A stretch of DNA of 40,915 nucleotides from Candidatus Woesearchaeota archaeon (lineage in GTDB: Archaea > Nanobdellota > Nanobdellia > SCGC-AAA011-G17 > JACPNG01), in assembly GCA_016185605.1 (NCBI GenBank), contig JACPNG010000010.1:1-40915 (forward strand), written 5' to 3'. Shown piece by piece: positions 1 to 9,851 of the stretch. The first letter of the stretch is position 1. Each line of letters begins with the position of its first letter. The notes below the pieces were generated by a model. It ran no database searches and was not told the origin of the DNA. It was given only the letters and a program-made list of their open reading frames with translations. The translations under genes and the position numbers were made by a program.

Positions 1-1
1 A

Positions 2-733
2 GATACAGGAAAGGTCATAATAGCTCCAAAAGAGGGCTTCCAAGGTTCTGAGATTATAAAATTCGCATTAAACAAGACTAAATCTATTATTACACTGCCG
101 GAAGAAACATTAAAGGAGATTAATATAGGAAAAACACAAGTATTTCAGGATGTGCTTGATGAGATAATAGATGATATTAAAAAAGAGGAGATAAGAAGTT
201 TGGAAGCCGGATTTAGGGATAATAATATAATCATAAACATAAATGATGAGATTAATTTATTTGCGGGATATGACGAGGATTTAAAGCCGGAATTCAGCTT
301 TGACATACTATTGGCAAATAAAGGGGCAGAGGTAAGATATGGAATTTTTGACAGGATAAACCTAAATTTTATAGCAGTAATAATATTGATAATGCTATTG
401 ATTTATTTTTTCAGGGATAAATTAATCAGTATAATAAGAATAAAAGAGGATAAAACTAAAGTAAAAAAAATATTCCTGGCCAAGCTAAGTAAATATAAAG
501 ATGATGATGAAAAAATTATAGAACTGGCCGAGAACTTTTTTGAAAGATTCTTAAGCATAAAAAAAGGCTCTGGTTTATATCTGTTGGATTTAGCCTTGGA
601 AAGAAGAGATATTAGGGGGGACTTAAAACAGGAGATTATAGACTTGTTCAAGCATCTGAATAATGATGTTCATAATAATAATGAGATAAAGCATATATAT
701 GAAACATTGAGAAGAATTCTAGTCAAGCTATAA
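2..733 (+). CDS. C-terminal part of a hypothetical membrane-anchored protein (5' end outside window)
   Basis: Frame 2 is open from the window edge to the stop at 733; one TM segment (FIAVIILIMLLIYFF) followed by a charged helical cytoplasmic tail. Confidence 0.7.
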   Translation, partial: DTGKVIIAPKEGFQGSEIIKFALNKTKSIITLPEETLKEINIGKTQVFQDVLDEIIDDIKKEEIRSLEAGFRDNNIIININDEINLFAGYDEDLKPEFSFDILLANKGAEVRYGIFDRINLNFIAVIILIMLLIYFFRDKLISIIRIKEDKTKVKKIFLAKLSKYKDDDEKIIELAENFFERFLSIKKGSGLYLLDLALERRDIRGDLKQEIIDLFKHLNNDVHNNNEIKHIYETLRRILVKL

Positions 734-768
734 CAAGATTTTTATACTAGTCTAGATAAATAATTAGT

Positions 769-2772
769 ATGAAGAGGTGGATTTTTTTATTAATAATACT
801 AAATTCTGGATTAGCATCAGCCCAGGAGATTAATATTTTCGGCCAGAGCTATTCAATAATTATACTGGCTCCATTAATACTTATAGCAATAGGATTATTA
901 TTTTTTTTGTTTATATACCTAAAAGACAATCTTCCAAACTTATCAAAGCTAATGCCGAAAACCAGGATAAAAATCAGGAAGAAGCACAAAGATAAGACAG
1001 AAGAAAAAAATATTATTGACTACAAGTCTGAATTTAGAAACTTTAAGTTAAGGGCTGATAAACTGGAATTAAAAGAATTCTTCAGCCAATTTTACGGATT
1101 GGTAAAAGACTTTTTTTCATATACATTTGATATTAAAGGCCAGTTTACATCTGATTATTTAAGATCAAACTTGAAAAATAAGGATGATATTATCTCATTC
1201 ATAGAAAAATTTGAGCATATAAGATACAGCGGAAAAGAAATCTCAAAAAATGAATTAAATAGTTTAATGCGTGAGTTTGAAACCATTGTTGGAAAGCACA
1301 GCAAAAGAAAAAAAATAGAAGTCAGCTTCTATGACAAACTTAAGAATAATGTCATTTCTTACATTAATTTTAACCCAATAAAAATAGATGTCTTAAGCAG
1401 AATAAAAGAGGAATATTTTACAGATAAGCTGAAACTGCTTAGAAATTTGAAAATAATAAAAAATAAGGAGACTATAACTTCAATACAAAGAAAGGAGAAA
1501 AAAATAGAAGTAAAAGAAATTGAGCCGCAAATTTCCAAAATAAAGAAGAATCCTTTTGATAATTTAGTTGAGAATTTTCATAATAGAAGAAATGAGAATA
1601 GAATACTAAAGATGATAAAAAACTGTGGTAATATAGCTGTATACAATCCAGATAGGGCTAAAGAGATATATTCTGAAATACTAAGAACATATTACCAGAT
1701 GCCGATAGAATATGAGGAAAAACTAGCTTTTAGCCTAACAGAATTAAACAACAAGATAGAAGAATCAATCAAGATTAAAGAGGAAAAAGAGTTAAATGAA
1801 CTGACAAAAAAAATGGTTGATATTGTAACGTCAAAGAAAAAAGTTGTTGTAATACATGACAAAATTCCTTTTTTCAACACCAAGATTAATGATTTCATAG
1901 AAAGCTTCAACCATCTTAAATCAAAAGAAAAGTACAATGTAAATAATTATTTCACAGAAGAATTTATAAAATTCCTGCATGAGATTAAAAAATTTGAGAG
2001 CATAGGAATCAAGAGATATAAAAAAGCCAAGAAAAATATAGTTGATGAATTGCATGAAATAATAAATAATATAAAAACAGCAGAAAGAAAAGGAATAAAA
2101 GTGATAAAAAAGGACGAAGAAAAGTTTATTGATGATTTGAAAACAATATTATATAATGCCCACGAGATAAAGAATAATGAGAATAAATTATTTGAGCATA
2201 GAGAAAAAACACTAAAGAAAGATGTCAGAAACTTCCTTGATGAGTTAAAATCAAAAGAGGAATATAAGATAAATAATATAAAAAACAGGGAAAATGACTT
2301 AATAGAAAATATAAACAGATTAATGAAAGAAAAAATAAAAAGCGAGAAAATATTCGAGAGCGCGAGAGCTGAAGAATTATATAAAACTCCTAAGATAAAA
2401 AAGCATAAAGAATATATAAAGCCAGAACTTAGAAGATATGAAGTTGAGGATTTCCTTCCAGCAATCAAGAAGCAAAATATAATAAAAATCCCAGAGGTAG
2501 AATCCAGGATAAAAGTGGAGATGCCGAGAATTACGAAAGGATTTAAAGGATTAGACAAGGAAGAAAAAGAACTATTTGAGAAATTAATAAAAGTTGAAAA
2601 TGACACAAACTATATAGATCATAGACATCCAGTAATAAAGATATCAAAAAGAAAGCACACAAACTTAGACAACATTGGATTATCATCATTAAAAGACAAG
2701 ATGAACAAGCAGATTAAAAATTTAAACAAAGAAGAAGAGATGTTATACAAAAAGCTTACTGGGATCTCTTAA
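769..2772 (+). CDS. Hypothetical protein with N-terminal signal/TM segments and long Lys/Glu-rich coiled-coil region
   Basis: 667-aa ORF; hydrophobic MKRWIFLLIILNSGLASA then IIILAPLILIAIGLLFFLFIYL, remainder highly charged helical. Confidence 0.7.
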   Translation: MKRWIFLLIILNSGLASAQEINIFGQSYSIIILAPLILIAIGLLFFLFIYLKDNLPNLSKLMPKTRIKIRKKHKDKTEEKNIIDYKSEFRNFKLRADKLELKEFFSQFYGLVKDFFSYTFDIKGQFTSDYLRSNLKNKDDIISFIEKFEHIRYSGKEISKNELNSLMREFETIVGKHSKRKKIEVSFYDKLKNNVISYINFNPIKIDVLSRIKEEYFTDKLKLLRNLKIIKNKETITSIQRKEKKIEVKEIEPQISKIKKNPFDNLVENFHNRRNENRILKMIKNCGNIAVYNPDRAKEIYSEILRTYYQMPIEYEEKLAFSLTELNNKIEESIKIKEEKELNELTKKMVDIVTSKKKVVVIHDKIPFFNTKINDFIESFNHLKSKEKYNVNNYFTEEFIKFLHEIKKFESIGIKRYKKAKKNIVDELHEIINNIKTAERKGIKVIKKDEEKFIDDLKTILYNAHEIKNNENKLFEHREKTLKKDVRNFLDELKSKEEYKINNIKNRENDLIENINRLMKEKIKSEKIFESARAEELYKTPKIKKHKEYIKPELRRYEVEDFLPAIKKQNIIKIPEVESRIKVEMPRITKGFKGLDKEEKELFEKLIKVENDTNYIDHRHPVIKISKRKHTNLDNIGLSSLKDKMNKQIKNLNKEEEMLYKKLTGIS

Positions 2773-4006
2773 ATCTCAAGGAATAATTTATTGGGTTTTT
2801 TACCCTGTTGCAGATATTATCAGGGCATTTTATACCTAGATCCTTATAATAAGATTCATTGGCGCAGTTTGGCGGAAGCTTAATGCTTTGGCTCTTGTGC
2901 CATTTAATCTGGGATGAGATATAAGATTCCTTCAAGGGCTCATAATTCTTCTTGTTCCATTCTTTTAAAAGATTTTCAATCTCGTCAATATTCCAGCCTG
3001 CGCTTCTTAGGAAATTTATCAGAATAAACAAAACCCTTTTTCTTCCATCTGATTTTATGCCCTCGAGGCATTTTGTTATGCACGGCGGAAATCTGTCTAT
3101 GCTTATTTTATCTTTGACTTGTATCTCAAATCTATTTATTTTTGGCTCTTTGTTTTTTTTGAATGAGTCAAATGCCTGGATTATTAAATGAGAAGCCTCA
3201 TCTTTTTCTAAATTGTCATTGAGAAATTTCATACTGGAATCCACATTATCAATTTTAGCTGAGCTAAGCTTGAAATTTTTAATTTGACTGTATTTTATAG
3301 GGATGCTCACTAATCCTGTTTTTTCATTTACTGAATAAGGAGACCTGTACATATGCCTGCTAGAAACTAGCATTTCATCTATTAACACTATGGAAAACGG
3401 ATTAAATGAATTATTTTCCATTATATCATTCTTCTGCTTATTTAAACTTGATGCAATTTCATTAACTGTATTTATCTTTAATATTTCTTCTGCTAAATGA
3501 TTTCTTATCATATTCTTAAGATAGTAAACTATTACTTTTATACCGTCTGGGAATAATAAGTTAGTAGAAATATTATTAACAACTTTTGGAAAAGAATTGA
3601 ACGGGATTCCTATATGAAATGATCTATTACCGGAAAATTTCAATCCTATATTTTTAATTCCATGAAACTCTATTGCTTCTATCAATAATCTGGCTGCTAT
3701 TTTTGAATAGTCTATAAACTTGCAGTCAATATCAATTAATAAATCCCATCCCATCCTTAAGTCATCTAATTGCTTTTTTGACATTCCGGGCTTTAAATCA
3801 AGAGGATTTGACCAATGCTCAACAGAAATATGAAAAGATGTAGCTCCTTTCCTGGCTAATTCTAATATATCATTTTCAAACTGGATTATATCCGGCCTTT
3901 TGCCGAAATTGTCATTATACTTGGCTGCAATCTCTCTATTTTTAGAGGCCATTAATATCTGGTTCTGGACATCTTTTCTAGAATAGTATTTTAAGATATT
4001 GTTCAT
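2756..4006 (-). CDS. priS-priL: Single-chain DNA primase, PriS catalytic domain fused to PriL-type C-terminal Fe-S domain
   Basis: N-terminal primase-S features (YNDNFGKRPD, DLLIDIDCKFIDYSK, LKFSGNRSFHIGIPF); C-terminal PriL-like PPCITKCLEG...GRKRVLFILINFLRSAGW...PPNCANESYYKDLGIKCPDNICNRVKNPINY with four candidate Fe-S cysteines. Confidence 0.85.
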   Translation of the reverse strand: MNNILKYYSRKDVQNQILMASKNREIAAKYNDNFGKRPDIIQFENDILELARKGATSFHISVEHWSNPLDLKPGMSKKQLDDLRMGWDLLIDIDCKFIDYSKIAARLLIEAIEFHGIKNIGLKFSGNRSFHIGIPFNSFPKVVNNISTNLLFPDGIKVIVYYLKNMIRNHLAEEILKINTVNEIASSLNKQKNDIMENNSFNPFSIVLIDEMLVSSRHMYRSPYSVNEKTGLVSIPIKYSQIKNFKLSSAKIDNVDSSMKFLNDNLEKDEASHLIIQAFDSFKKNKEPKINRFEIQVKDKISIDRFPPCITKCLEGIKSDGRKRVLFILINFLRSAGWNIDEIENLLKEWNKKNYEPLKESYISSQIKWHKSQSIKLPPNCANESYYKDLGIKCPDNICNRVKNPINYSLRFKRSQ

Positions 4007-4011
4007 GAATA

Positions 4012-4419
4012 TTATTTTGGCATTAATAATTCCAACTCTTCATGTAATTCCTGTAATTTTACAGTGTTATTTCTTAAATCCTCGTTCATTTTATTGTAAA
4101 ATTCACCAAGCTCTTTGATCTGCAATTTTACCAGTTCAATTGAATCTTCAATGTTTTTTATTGTAACAGTATTTGAACCAACATTCATCAAGATTTTCTT
4201 ATTGTCAATTAATTTTGTTTTTATATAAGTTCCAGCTCCCAATGAAACTAAAATTTCATCATTGACTTCAGAATTATTTATTGTTTCTAAGCCTTCTTCT
4301 AATTTTTTCAGTTCATTTATCTGATGGTCGAGGTTCAATAAAGATTCTTGCAGCTCTTTTGATCTCTGGCCTATTGTCTGGAATTCCATATATTTTTTCT
4401 GCAATTCTTCGTTTGCCAT
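4012..4419 (-). CDS. pfdA: Prefoldin subunit alpha
   Basis: 135-aa coiled-coil/beta-hairpin protein (VSLGAGTYIKTKLIDNKKILMNVGSNTVTIKN), position next to secY/DUF106. Confidence 0.85.
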   Translation of the reverse strand: MANEELQKKYMEFQTIGQRSKELQESLLNLDHQINELKKLEEGLETINNSEVNDEILVSLGAGTYIKTKLIDNKKILMNVGSNTVTIKNIEDSIELVKLQIKELGEFYNKMNEDLRNNTVKLQELHEELELLMPK

Positions 4420-4755
4420 TTAATATACCCTAAACAGTTTTCTTAATATCATGCTGAATAATATGGCTGATATAAAATAAATGCCAAACCATCCTAATCC
4501 GAATATAAGGTCTCCAAATGCTGCATAAGTCACCCTTAACCAATTAAACACAACAAATAAAGGAACTAATGTTATTATCAACGGCTTCATCTGATGTTTC
4601 ATCATATCTATAAATCCTTTTTGGAAGGACTGCTTTTGGAGTTCTATAATCTTTTTAGGGTCATCTTTGAATTTTTTCATATCTTCCTGAATGCTTTTTA
4701 ACTCATCTTTTAATGCCTTTATTTTATTTTGGTCTGTTAAATACTTATATGCCAA
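4420..4755 (-). CDS. DUF106/EMC3-like (Oxa1/YidC superfamily) membrane protein, short form
   Basis: TDQNKIKALKDELKSIQEDMKKFKDDPKKIIELQKQSF...MKHQMKPLIITLVPLFVVFNWLR; TTG start directly after secY. Confidence 0.8.
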   Translation of the reverse strand: MAYKYLTDQNKIKALKDELKSIQEDMKKFKDDPKKIIELQKQSFQKGFIDMMKHQMKPLIITLVPLFVVFNWLRVTYAAFGDLIFGLGWFGIYFISAILFSMILRKLFRVY

Positions 4756-4760
4756 TGTTG

Positions 4761-6164
4761 TTACTTTCCCATAACCTTCTTTAGCATAGGGTGCATATCA
4801 ACCATATGCTGCTGGGCTATATCTTGATATAATCTATAAATGATCATGACAGTTAATAATATTCCTGTGCCTTGGGATAATGCCCCCAGTAAATCTGCTG
4901 AAGCAGCTAAAAATCCAATTGTGGCTCCCCCCATTACTGTTAACGGAAATATATATCTAGATAATATCTGCTCTATGACTCTTGGATCTCTTCTAAATCC
5001 TGGAACTTGCAGTCCAGAAGCCATTATTTGGTTGGCCTGCGAGGAAGCATCCATTCCAGATGTCTGTACCCAGAAGACAGAAAATATTACAGAGCCAATA
5101 ACAAAAAATGTAATATACACCAAAGCCCTTATTATAAGGTCAAATGAAAATCCCCCTGTAATAACTGCTTGGATTAAATTAGGAGAGAAGAGCCATGACA
5201 CTAATCCAGAAGCTGGCTGGTTTCCGGCAAATGTTCCCAATAAAGGATATCCCCATCTTTCCAATAATCTCGCCCATAATTGGATATTTGCTATTAAAGC
5301 AGCTATTAATATAACTGGAATATTGCTAGTGTATAAAAAGTTTAACGGCCATCTTATTCCATATCCCCTAATCCTTCCAAAGCTTAATGGGATTTCTATT
5401 TTCATAGCTTGTCCATAAACTGCTATTAAGAATATAATGATTGTTGATAAGATTGTTGATAATGCTAATATAGCTCCTGTTGGATTTCTGCTTATTAATG
5501 ATCTTATAAATACCCATATCTGGCCCACTGGGGCTTGAGTTGTTCCAAATGCCAATAATCCAGTAGCTGTTAGAGGAGAAAACGCTCTTATAAATACCTG
5601 AGACGAGACTCCTGCTGCTATAAACAAGCTTATTCCAGAGCCAAAACCCCATTTGCTTATAACCTCATCCATGAATAATATTAATATTCCACCCAATATT
5701 AATTGAAAAATTAAAACTAACTGCATTGTCCTATATGTTACTGGAGCCAGTAAAAAAGAAGGAGATAATCCCCCAAGCAAAACAAAAACAAAAGACTCAA
5801 ATAGTATAAAGAATATTGCCAATAATTTTTGTATTCCCTGAAATCTTTTTCTGCCTTCTGTTGTTGTTGTATTGAATTTTACTATTCCTGATCCATTTAA
5901 TAATTGCAATACAATAGAGGCAGTTACTATTGGCCCAATCCCCAATGATATTATAGAGCCGAAACTGGCTCCAAGTATAATTGATAACTGCTCAAACTGC
6001 TGCAATGCATTTTGGCCTAATCCGAATAATGGCACAATCCCTAAAATAAAGAAAGCAACCAATACTATTGATGTCCACTTGAGTTTTTCCTTAAAAGATA
6101 ATTTTTTCTGGTCTGGGCCTTTAACCTCAGGCAGATTATTTAAGATTATATCAATAAAACTCAT
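4761..6164 (-). CDS. secY: Preprotein translocase subunit SecY
   Basis: 467 aa, about 10 TM segments, archaeal SecY motifs, end of spc operon. Confidence 0.95.
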   Translation of the reverse strand: MSFIDIILNNLPEVKGPDQKKLSFKEKLKWTSIVLVAFFILGIVPLFGLGQNALQQFEQLSIILGASFGSIISLGIGPIVTASIVLQLLNGSGIVKFNTTTTEGRKRFQGIQKLLAIFFILFESFVFVLLGGLSPSFLLAPVTYRTMQLVLIFQLILGGILILFMDEVISKWGFGSGISLFIAAGVSSQVFIRAFSPLTATGLLAFGTTQAPVGQIWVFIRSLISRNPTGAILALSTILSTIIIFLIAVYGQAMKIEIPLSFGRIRGYGIRWPLNFLYTSNIPVILIAALIANIQLWARLLERWGYPLLGTFAGNQPASGLVSWLFSPNLIQAVITGGFSFDLIIRALVYITFFVIGSVIFSVFWVQTSGMDASSQANQIMASGLQVPGFRRDPRVIEQILSRYIFPLTVMGGATIGFLAASADLLGALSQGTGILLTVMIIYRLYQDIAQQHMVDMHPMLKKVMGK

Positions 6165-6165
6165 C

Positions 6166-6567
6166 TTAGTTTAAGACTACTTCGCCGCCTTTTTCTTTTA
6201 TTTTTTCTATGGCTGATTTTGATGCATAACCAATATGGACTTTTACTTTTTTATTTATATTTCCCCTTCCAAGCAGTTTAGTATAGCCTAATTCTTTTAA
6301 ATTAATTTCTTCCTTATTTATATTGTTTAATTCATCTAGATTTATTGTTTTAATATTCTTTTTATTAATGCTGTGGAATCCGCGCTTGCCGTAATATTCA
6401 TTCCCAAAATATCTTAAGATGTATGTCTTTTTTTGGTCTGCTCTTTTTCCAGATCCAGCCATTCCCTTTCCTCCTTTATTTCCAGAGCCCCTCCATTTTT
6501 TCTTGCTGCCGTGGCCATGAGTTTTTGTTCCCCTCATTCTATTTGTTTTTTTTCTTTTAAATCTCAT
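6166..6567 (-). CDS. rpl15: Ribosomal protein uL15
   Basis: RMRGTKTHGHGSKKKWRGSGNKGGKGMAGSGKRADQ. Confidence 0.95.
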   Translation of the reverse strand: MRFKRKKTNRMRGTKTHGHGSKKKWRGSGNKGGKGMAGSGKRADQKKTYILRYFGNEYYGKRGFHSINKKNIKTINLDELNNINKEEINLKELGYTKLLGRGNINKKVKVHIGYASKSAIEKIKEKGGEVVLN

Positions 6568-7041
6568 TTATATCATCCTTTGTATTAAGTCATTAATTTT
6601 TTCTTTTCTATAACCAAGAGCTCCGCCCATAGAAAATGGTTTTTTTATTCCTTTTCTCTCAAATCCCTTTGATGGGGGCCTTAACCTAAATACTAACTTA
6701 ATTCCAGGAATATCTTTTAGTTTCTTTTTTGAATCAAAAAAATCCTTAGAAAATGAATCAAAGTTTGTGTTTAATTTATCTTTCAGATACTGCTCTGTTA
6801 AACCTTTATTGCCGGGCAGTTTTCCTCTTTTTGTCAATAGAAGATTAAATGTTTTATTATCAATTTCTCCCCATGTAATATAATCTTTTATTTTTTGTAT
6901 CATCCCTATGCTTGATTTTGTTTCATCCATGATTACACAATTGTTTTTGTCATATAATCTAAGCATCTTCATGGTATCATCTATATTTTTTTTAATATTC
7001 ATTCTTCCCCTGACCCTTACAATAGCTATTTTATTTTGCAT
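6568..7041 (-). CDS. rpl30: Ribosomal protein uL30
   Basis: IAIVRVRGRMNIKKNIDDTMKMLRL; operon position. Confidence 0.93.
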   Translation of the reverse strand: MQNKIAIVRVRGRMNIKKNIDDTMKMLRLYDKNNCVIMDETKSSIGMIQKIKDYITWGEIDNKTFNLLLTKRGKLPGNKGLTEQYLKDKLNTNFDSFSKDFFDSKKKLKDIPGIKLVFRLRPPSKGFERKGIKKPFSMGGALGYRKEKINDLIQRMI

Positions 7042-7807
7042 GTCCGGAAATTACTCCTGCTCTCTGCGAAAATTCCTCTTTCATTCTTATCTTGGACAAT
7101 TCCTTAAGTGCATTGAAGCATGCATATACTAAATTCATTTTAGTTCTTGACTGTCCGAATGTCTTTGAATAAACATCTTTTATTCCAGCTAATTCCAAAA
7201 GCTTTGCGCATTCTTTTTCCACCCTAAGTCCAGTTCCTTTTGGGGCTGACATCAATATTATTCTAGAAGATCCCATCTTGCCCTCAACCTTGCATGGAAC
7301 TGAATTAAATTCAGCTGACTCAGATTCCCATGAACCAGAGCCCCTTTTTATTTTGATAATATTTAATTTTGCATTTCTTAATGCTTTTTCCCTTGCCGGA
7401 ACAGTTTCTTTTGCTTTGCCTGATCCAATTCCAACATAGCCGTCTTTATTGCCGACTATAACTAAAGATGAGAATTTTGGCTTGTTGCCCTCTTTTGTTT
7501 TTTTCTGCGTCTGTCTCCATATTGATCTTTTACCGCCGCCGAATTTTCCTTTGCTCTGTCCGAATAATATCAATGCTGATTCTATATTTGGAAGCAATAA
7601 TTCCACAATTTCCTGCTCCATTATCCTAATTCCATTATCTAAGATGTAATCAATGTCTTTTATCTCTCCTGATTTTACTTTTCTTCCCAATTCTGTCTTA
7701 GGATTCCAGGATTCAAGACCATATGATAATGATATTCCAGTATCTTCTATAATCTTGACTTCCTCAATAATTTCTTCTTTTAATTCTGGTGTTGGCTCTT
7801 CAGGCAT
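7031..7807 (-). CDS. rps5: Ribosomal protein uS5
   Basis: KFSSLVIVGNKDGYVGIGSGKAKETVPAREKALRNAKLN. Confidence 0.95.
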   Translation of the reverse strand: MPEEPTPELKEEIIEEVKIIEDTGISLSYGLESWNPKTELGRKVKSGEIKDIDYILDNGIRIMEQEIVELLLPNIESALILFGQSKGKFGGGKRSIWRQTQKKTKEGNKPKFSSLVIVGNKDGYVGIGSGKAKETVPAREKALRNAKLNIIKIKRGSGSWESESAEFNSVPCKVEGKMGSSRIILMSAPKGTGLRVEKECAKLLELAGIKDVYSKTFGQSRTKMNLVYACFNALKELSKIRMKEEFSQRAGVISGHAK

Positions 7808-8348
7808 TTTTTATTATGTTCTCCTTGGTTTTATCGAAATTTAACATTATATTATTGTCTAAATTCAGTTTTTTATATCTTGAAAATTGAAAAGATTGAT
7901 GTTTGTTCGAACTGATAAATTTTGAGATATGATCCCCCTTAATCCTTGATTCTTCTGGAAAAATTTCCTTGTCATGCGGAATATTTAATCCAGAGTCCAA
8001 CGCTCCCTTTAATACAGCATATAATACCCCTTTGCCGATTGTTCTTTGCAGACCAAAATCTAAAACAGATTCTTTGATATTTTTTTTATTGGCTTTTTTG
8101 CCTATCAATAATCCCAATAAATATGAGGCTGGAATATTTGATGTAGAATAACCCCAGTTATAATTGGATAATTCTTTTGTTGTTGCTGACACCAATACTT
8201 TGTCCCCTTTCTCATTATATTCTACAATTTGGGCAATAGAATGCCTTAATGATCTTCTGACAACTAATCTTGGCTTATTAGATGCTATCAATTTTAATCT
8301 TTTCTTATAATCTGTTATTCCCAATGTTTTTCTTTTAAAGTAGCTCAT
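7800..8348 (-). CDS. rpl18: Ribosomal protein uL18
   Basis: KRRLKLIASNKPRLVVRRSLRHSIAQIVEY-type N-terminus; operon position. Confidence 0.93.
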   Translation of the reverse strand: MSYFKRKTLGITDYKKRLKLIASNKPRLVVRRSLRHSIAQIVEYNEKGDKVLVSATTKELSNYNWGYSTSNIPASYLLGLLIGKKANKKNIKESVLDFGLQRTIGKGVLYAVLKGALDSGLNIPHDKEIFPEESRIKGDHISKFISSNKHQSFQFSRYKKLNLDNNIMLNFDKTKENIIKNA

Positions 8349-8779
8349 TTTTCACCCAGATATAATTTTATATGTCTCCTGCTTCTGAAGTATCCGCCTT
8401 TTACTTTTCTGTACAAACCCCTATAAACCTTGTTATTGATTATTTTTTTGTCTTTTAACTCCTTGATTAAATCCCTTTGTGATCTAACAAGGTTAATCCA
8501 TTTTCTTTTTCTGGATAATCTTGCTGTGCTTTTACCTTCCCTAGATCCTTCTCCTTTTCTCCTTCCTTTTCTTTTTTGTATTAATAACTTTCTAAATCTG
8601 GATTTTGATACTCCTAATTTTGGCTTTTTTTGTATTACTCTGTCATTTACTAATTTTCTTATATCATCCTTAGTAAGGGCTTCCTGAATGTCATTCAATC
8701 TAGATGGATCAAAATAAACCCTGTTTCTTCCTGTCTTCATTACTTCTGATGCTAATCTTTTCTGTGTGCTAAGATTCAT
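8345..8779 (-). CDS. rpl19e: Ribosomal protein eL19
   Basis: QKRLASEVMKTGRNRVYFDPSRLNDIQEALTKDDIRKLV. Confidence 0.95.
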   Translation of the reverse strand: MNLSTQKRLASEVMKTGRNRVYFDPSRLNDIQEALTKDDIRKLVNDRVIQKKPKLGVSKSRFRKLLIQKRKGRRKGEGSREGKSTARLSRKRKWINLVRSQRDLIKELKDKKIINNKVYRGLYRKVKGGYFRSRRHIKLYLGEK

Positions 8780-9351
8780 TTTTCCCTGGATTTCTTCTGC
8801 TCCAAAACTTTTTTCTTTATTTCTTCTTCCTTGTTTTCAGCTTTTTCTGTTTTCTTTTCTTTTTCTTCCTTTTTGGCCTCTTTTTTGGTTTTCTCAGATT
8901 CTCTTTTTTGTTTATTGCTTTTAATTAAAGACTCAACATTATTTATAAACGAATCAATATCTTTCATGTTTGACACAGCTAATTTTTGTTCTTTTGCTTT
9001 TTTTAGTACTTCAATTCTTTTTCTTAATCCCATACTGCTTGATAATAAAACAGCTTCATTGTCATTTATTTTATCTAAATCTTTTATGTTATTCACTAAA
9101 ATTTCCTTTAATCCATCTTTATTTAATCCTCTAACTTCAAATGGTGAAGAGTATCCTATTGATGGGCTTTTTCTATATCCTCTTAATCTAAATCTCATCT
9201 TTGAGTGTCTGCCTTTTGATCTTCTCCAATTCTTTTCTAGTTTCTTAACTCTATGAGCATCCTGTCTAAGAAAATCAGGCTTCTTTGATTTGATATTTTT
9301 CCTCAATTCCAATAATCTATTATTAACTTGTTTTGTAGATGTAGATGCCAT
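8776..9351 (-). CDS. rpl32e: Ribosomal protein eL32 with Lys/Glu-rich C-terminal extension
   Basis: PDFLRQDAHRVKKLEKNWRRSKGRHSKMRFRLRGYRKSPSIGYSSP; low-complexity tail. Confidence 0.92.
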   Translation of the reverse strand: MASTSTKQVNNRLLELRKNIKSKKPDFLRQDAHRVKKLEKNWRRSKGRHSKMRFRLRGYRKSPSIGYSSPFEVRGLNKDGLKEILVNNIKDLDKINDNEAVLLSSSMGLRKRIEVLKKAKEQKLAVSNMKDIDSFINNVESLIKSNKQKRESEKTKKEAKKEEKEKKTEKAENKEEEIKKKVLEQKKSREK

Positions 9352-9850
9352 CTTGAAAGACTCTCCTGTCTCTATTTGTTATTCTGCAGGCAGATTCGAT
9401 GTTTGCAGCAGTTTGACCAACTTTTTCCAGATCTATTCCAGTTACTATTACATCAAAACCTTCAACCTTAACATTTATCCCTTCTAATATTCTGGCGCTT
9501 CTTGGAGTTTTCTCTCCTAAAAAATTCTTGATTATGACTATATTCTTATCTACAGACACAGACATTGGAAAATGACTTGAACATATTTTAAGCTTATATT
9601 CAAATCCTTCTGATGTTCCAAGTATCATATTTTTGATGTGGGACTTAAATGTATTAATCATTCTTTTTTCCCTTTTAGATGCTCCCTTGGACATTAGCTG
9701 TATTTTATTGTCTTGTTTTTTCAATTCGACATTTGGAAACGCTAATCTTCTTTCTACCTTGCCTTTAGGCCCCCCTATCTTTAAGGTATCATCTATTAGC
9801 TCTACATTTATGTTTTCTGAAAACTGAATTTCTTCCATTAAGTCTGTCAT
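9323..9850 (-). CDS. rpl6: Ribosomal protein uL6
   Basis: LKIGGPKGKVERRLAFPNVEL; GFEYKLKICSSHFPMSV. Confidence 0.94.
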   Translation of the reverse strand: MTDLMEEIQFSENINVELIDDTLKIGGPKGKVERRLAFPNVELKKQDNKIQLMSKGASKREKRMINTFKSHIKNMILGTSEGFEYKLKICSSHFPMSVSVDKNIVIIKNFLGEKTPRSARILEGINVKVEGFDVIVTGIDLEKVGQTAANIESACRITNRDRRVFQDGIYIYKTS

Positions 9851-9851
9851 T

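Noticed and set aside
1947-2606. 219-aa minus-strand ORF opposite the coiled-coil gene
   Set aside because: Ser/Phe-rich shadow translation of a Lys/Glu-rich AT-biased coding strand; no independent support
4840-5418. Plus-strand ORFs antisense to secY and to many ribosomal protein genes
   Set aside because: Opposite-strand shadows of confidently identified conserved genes
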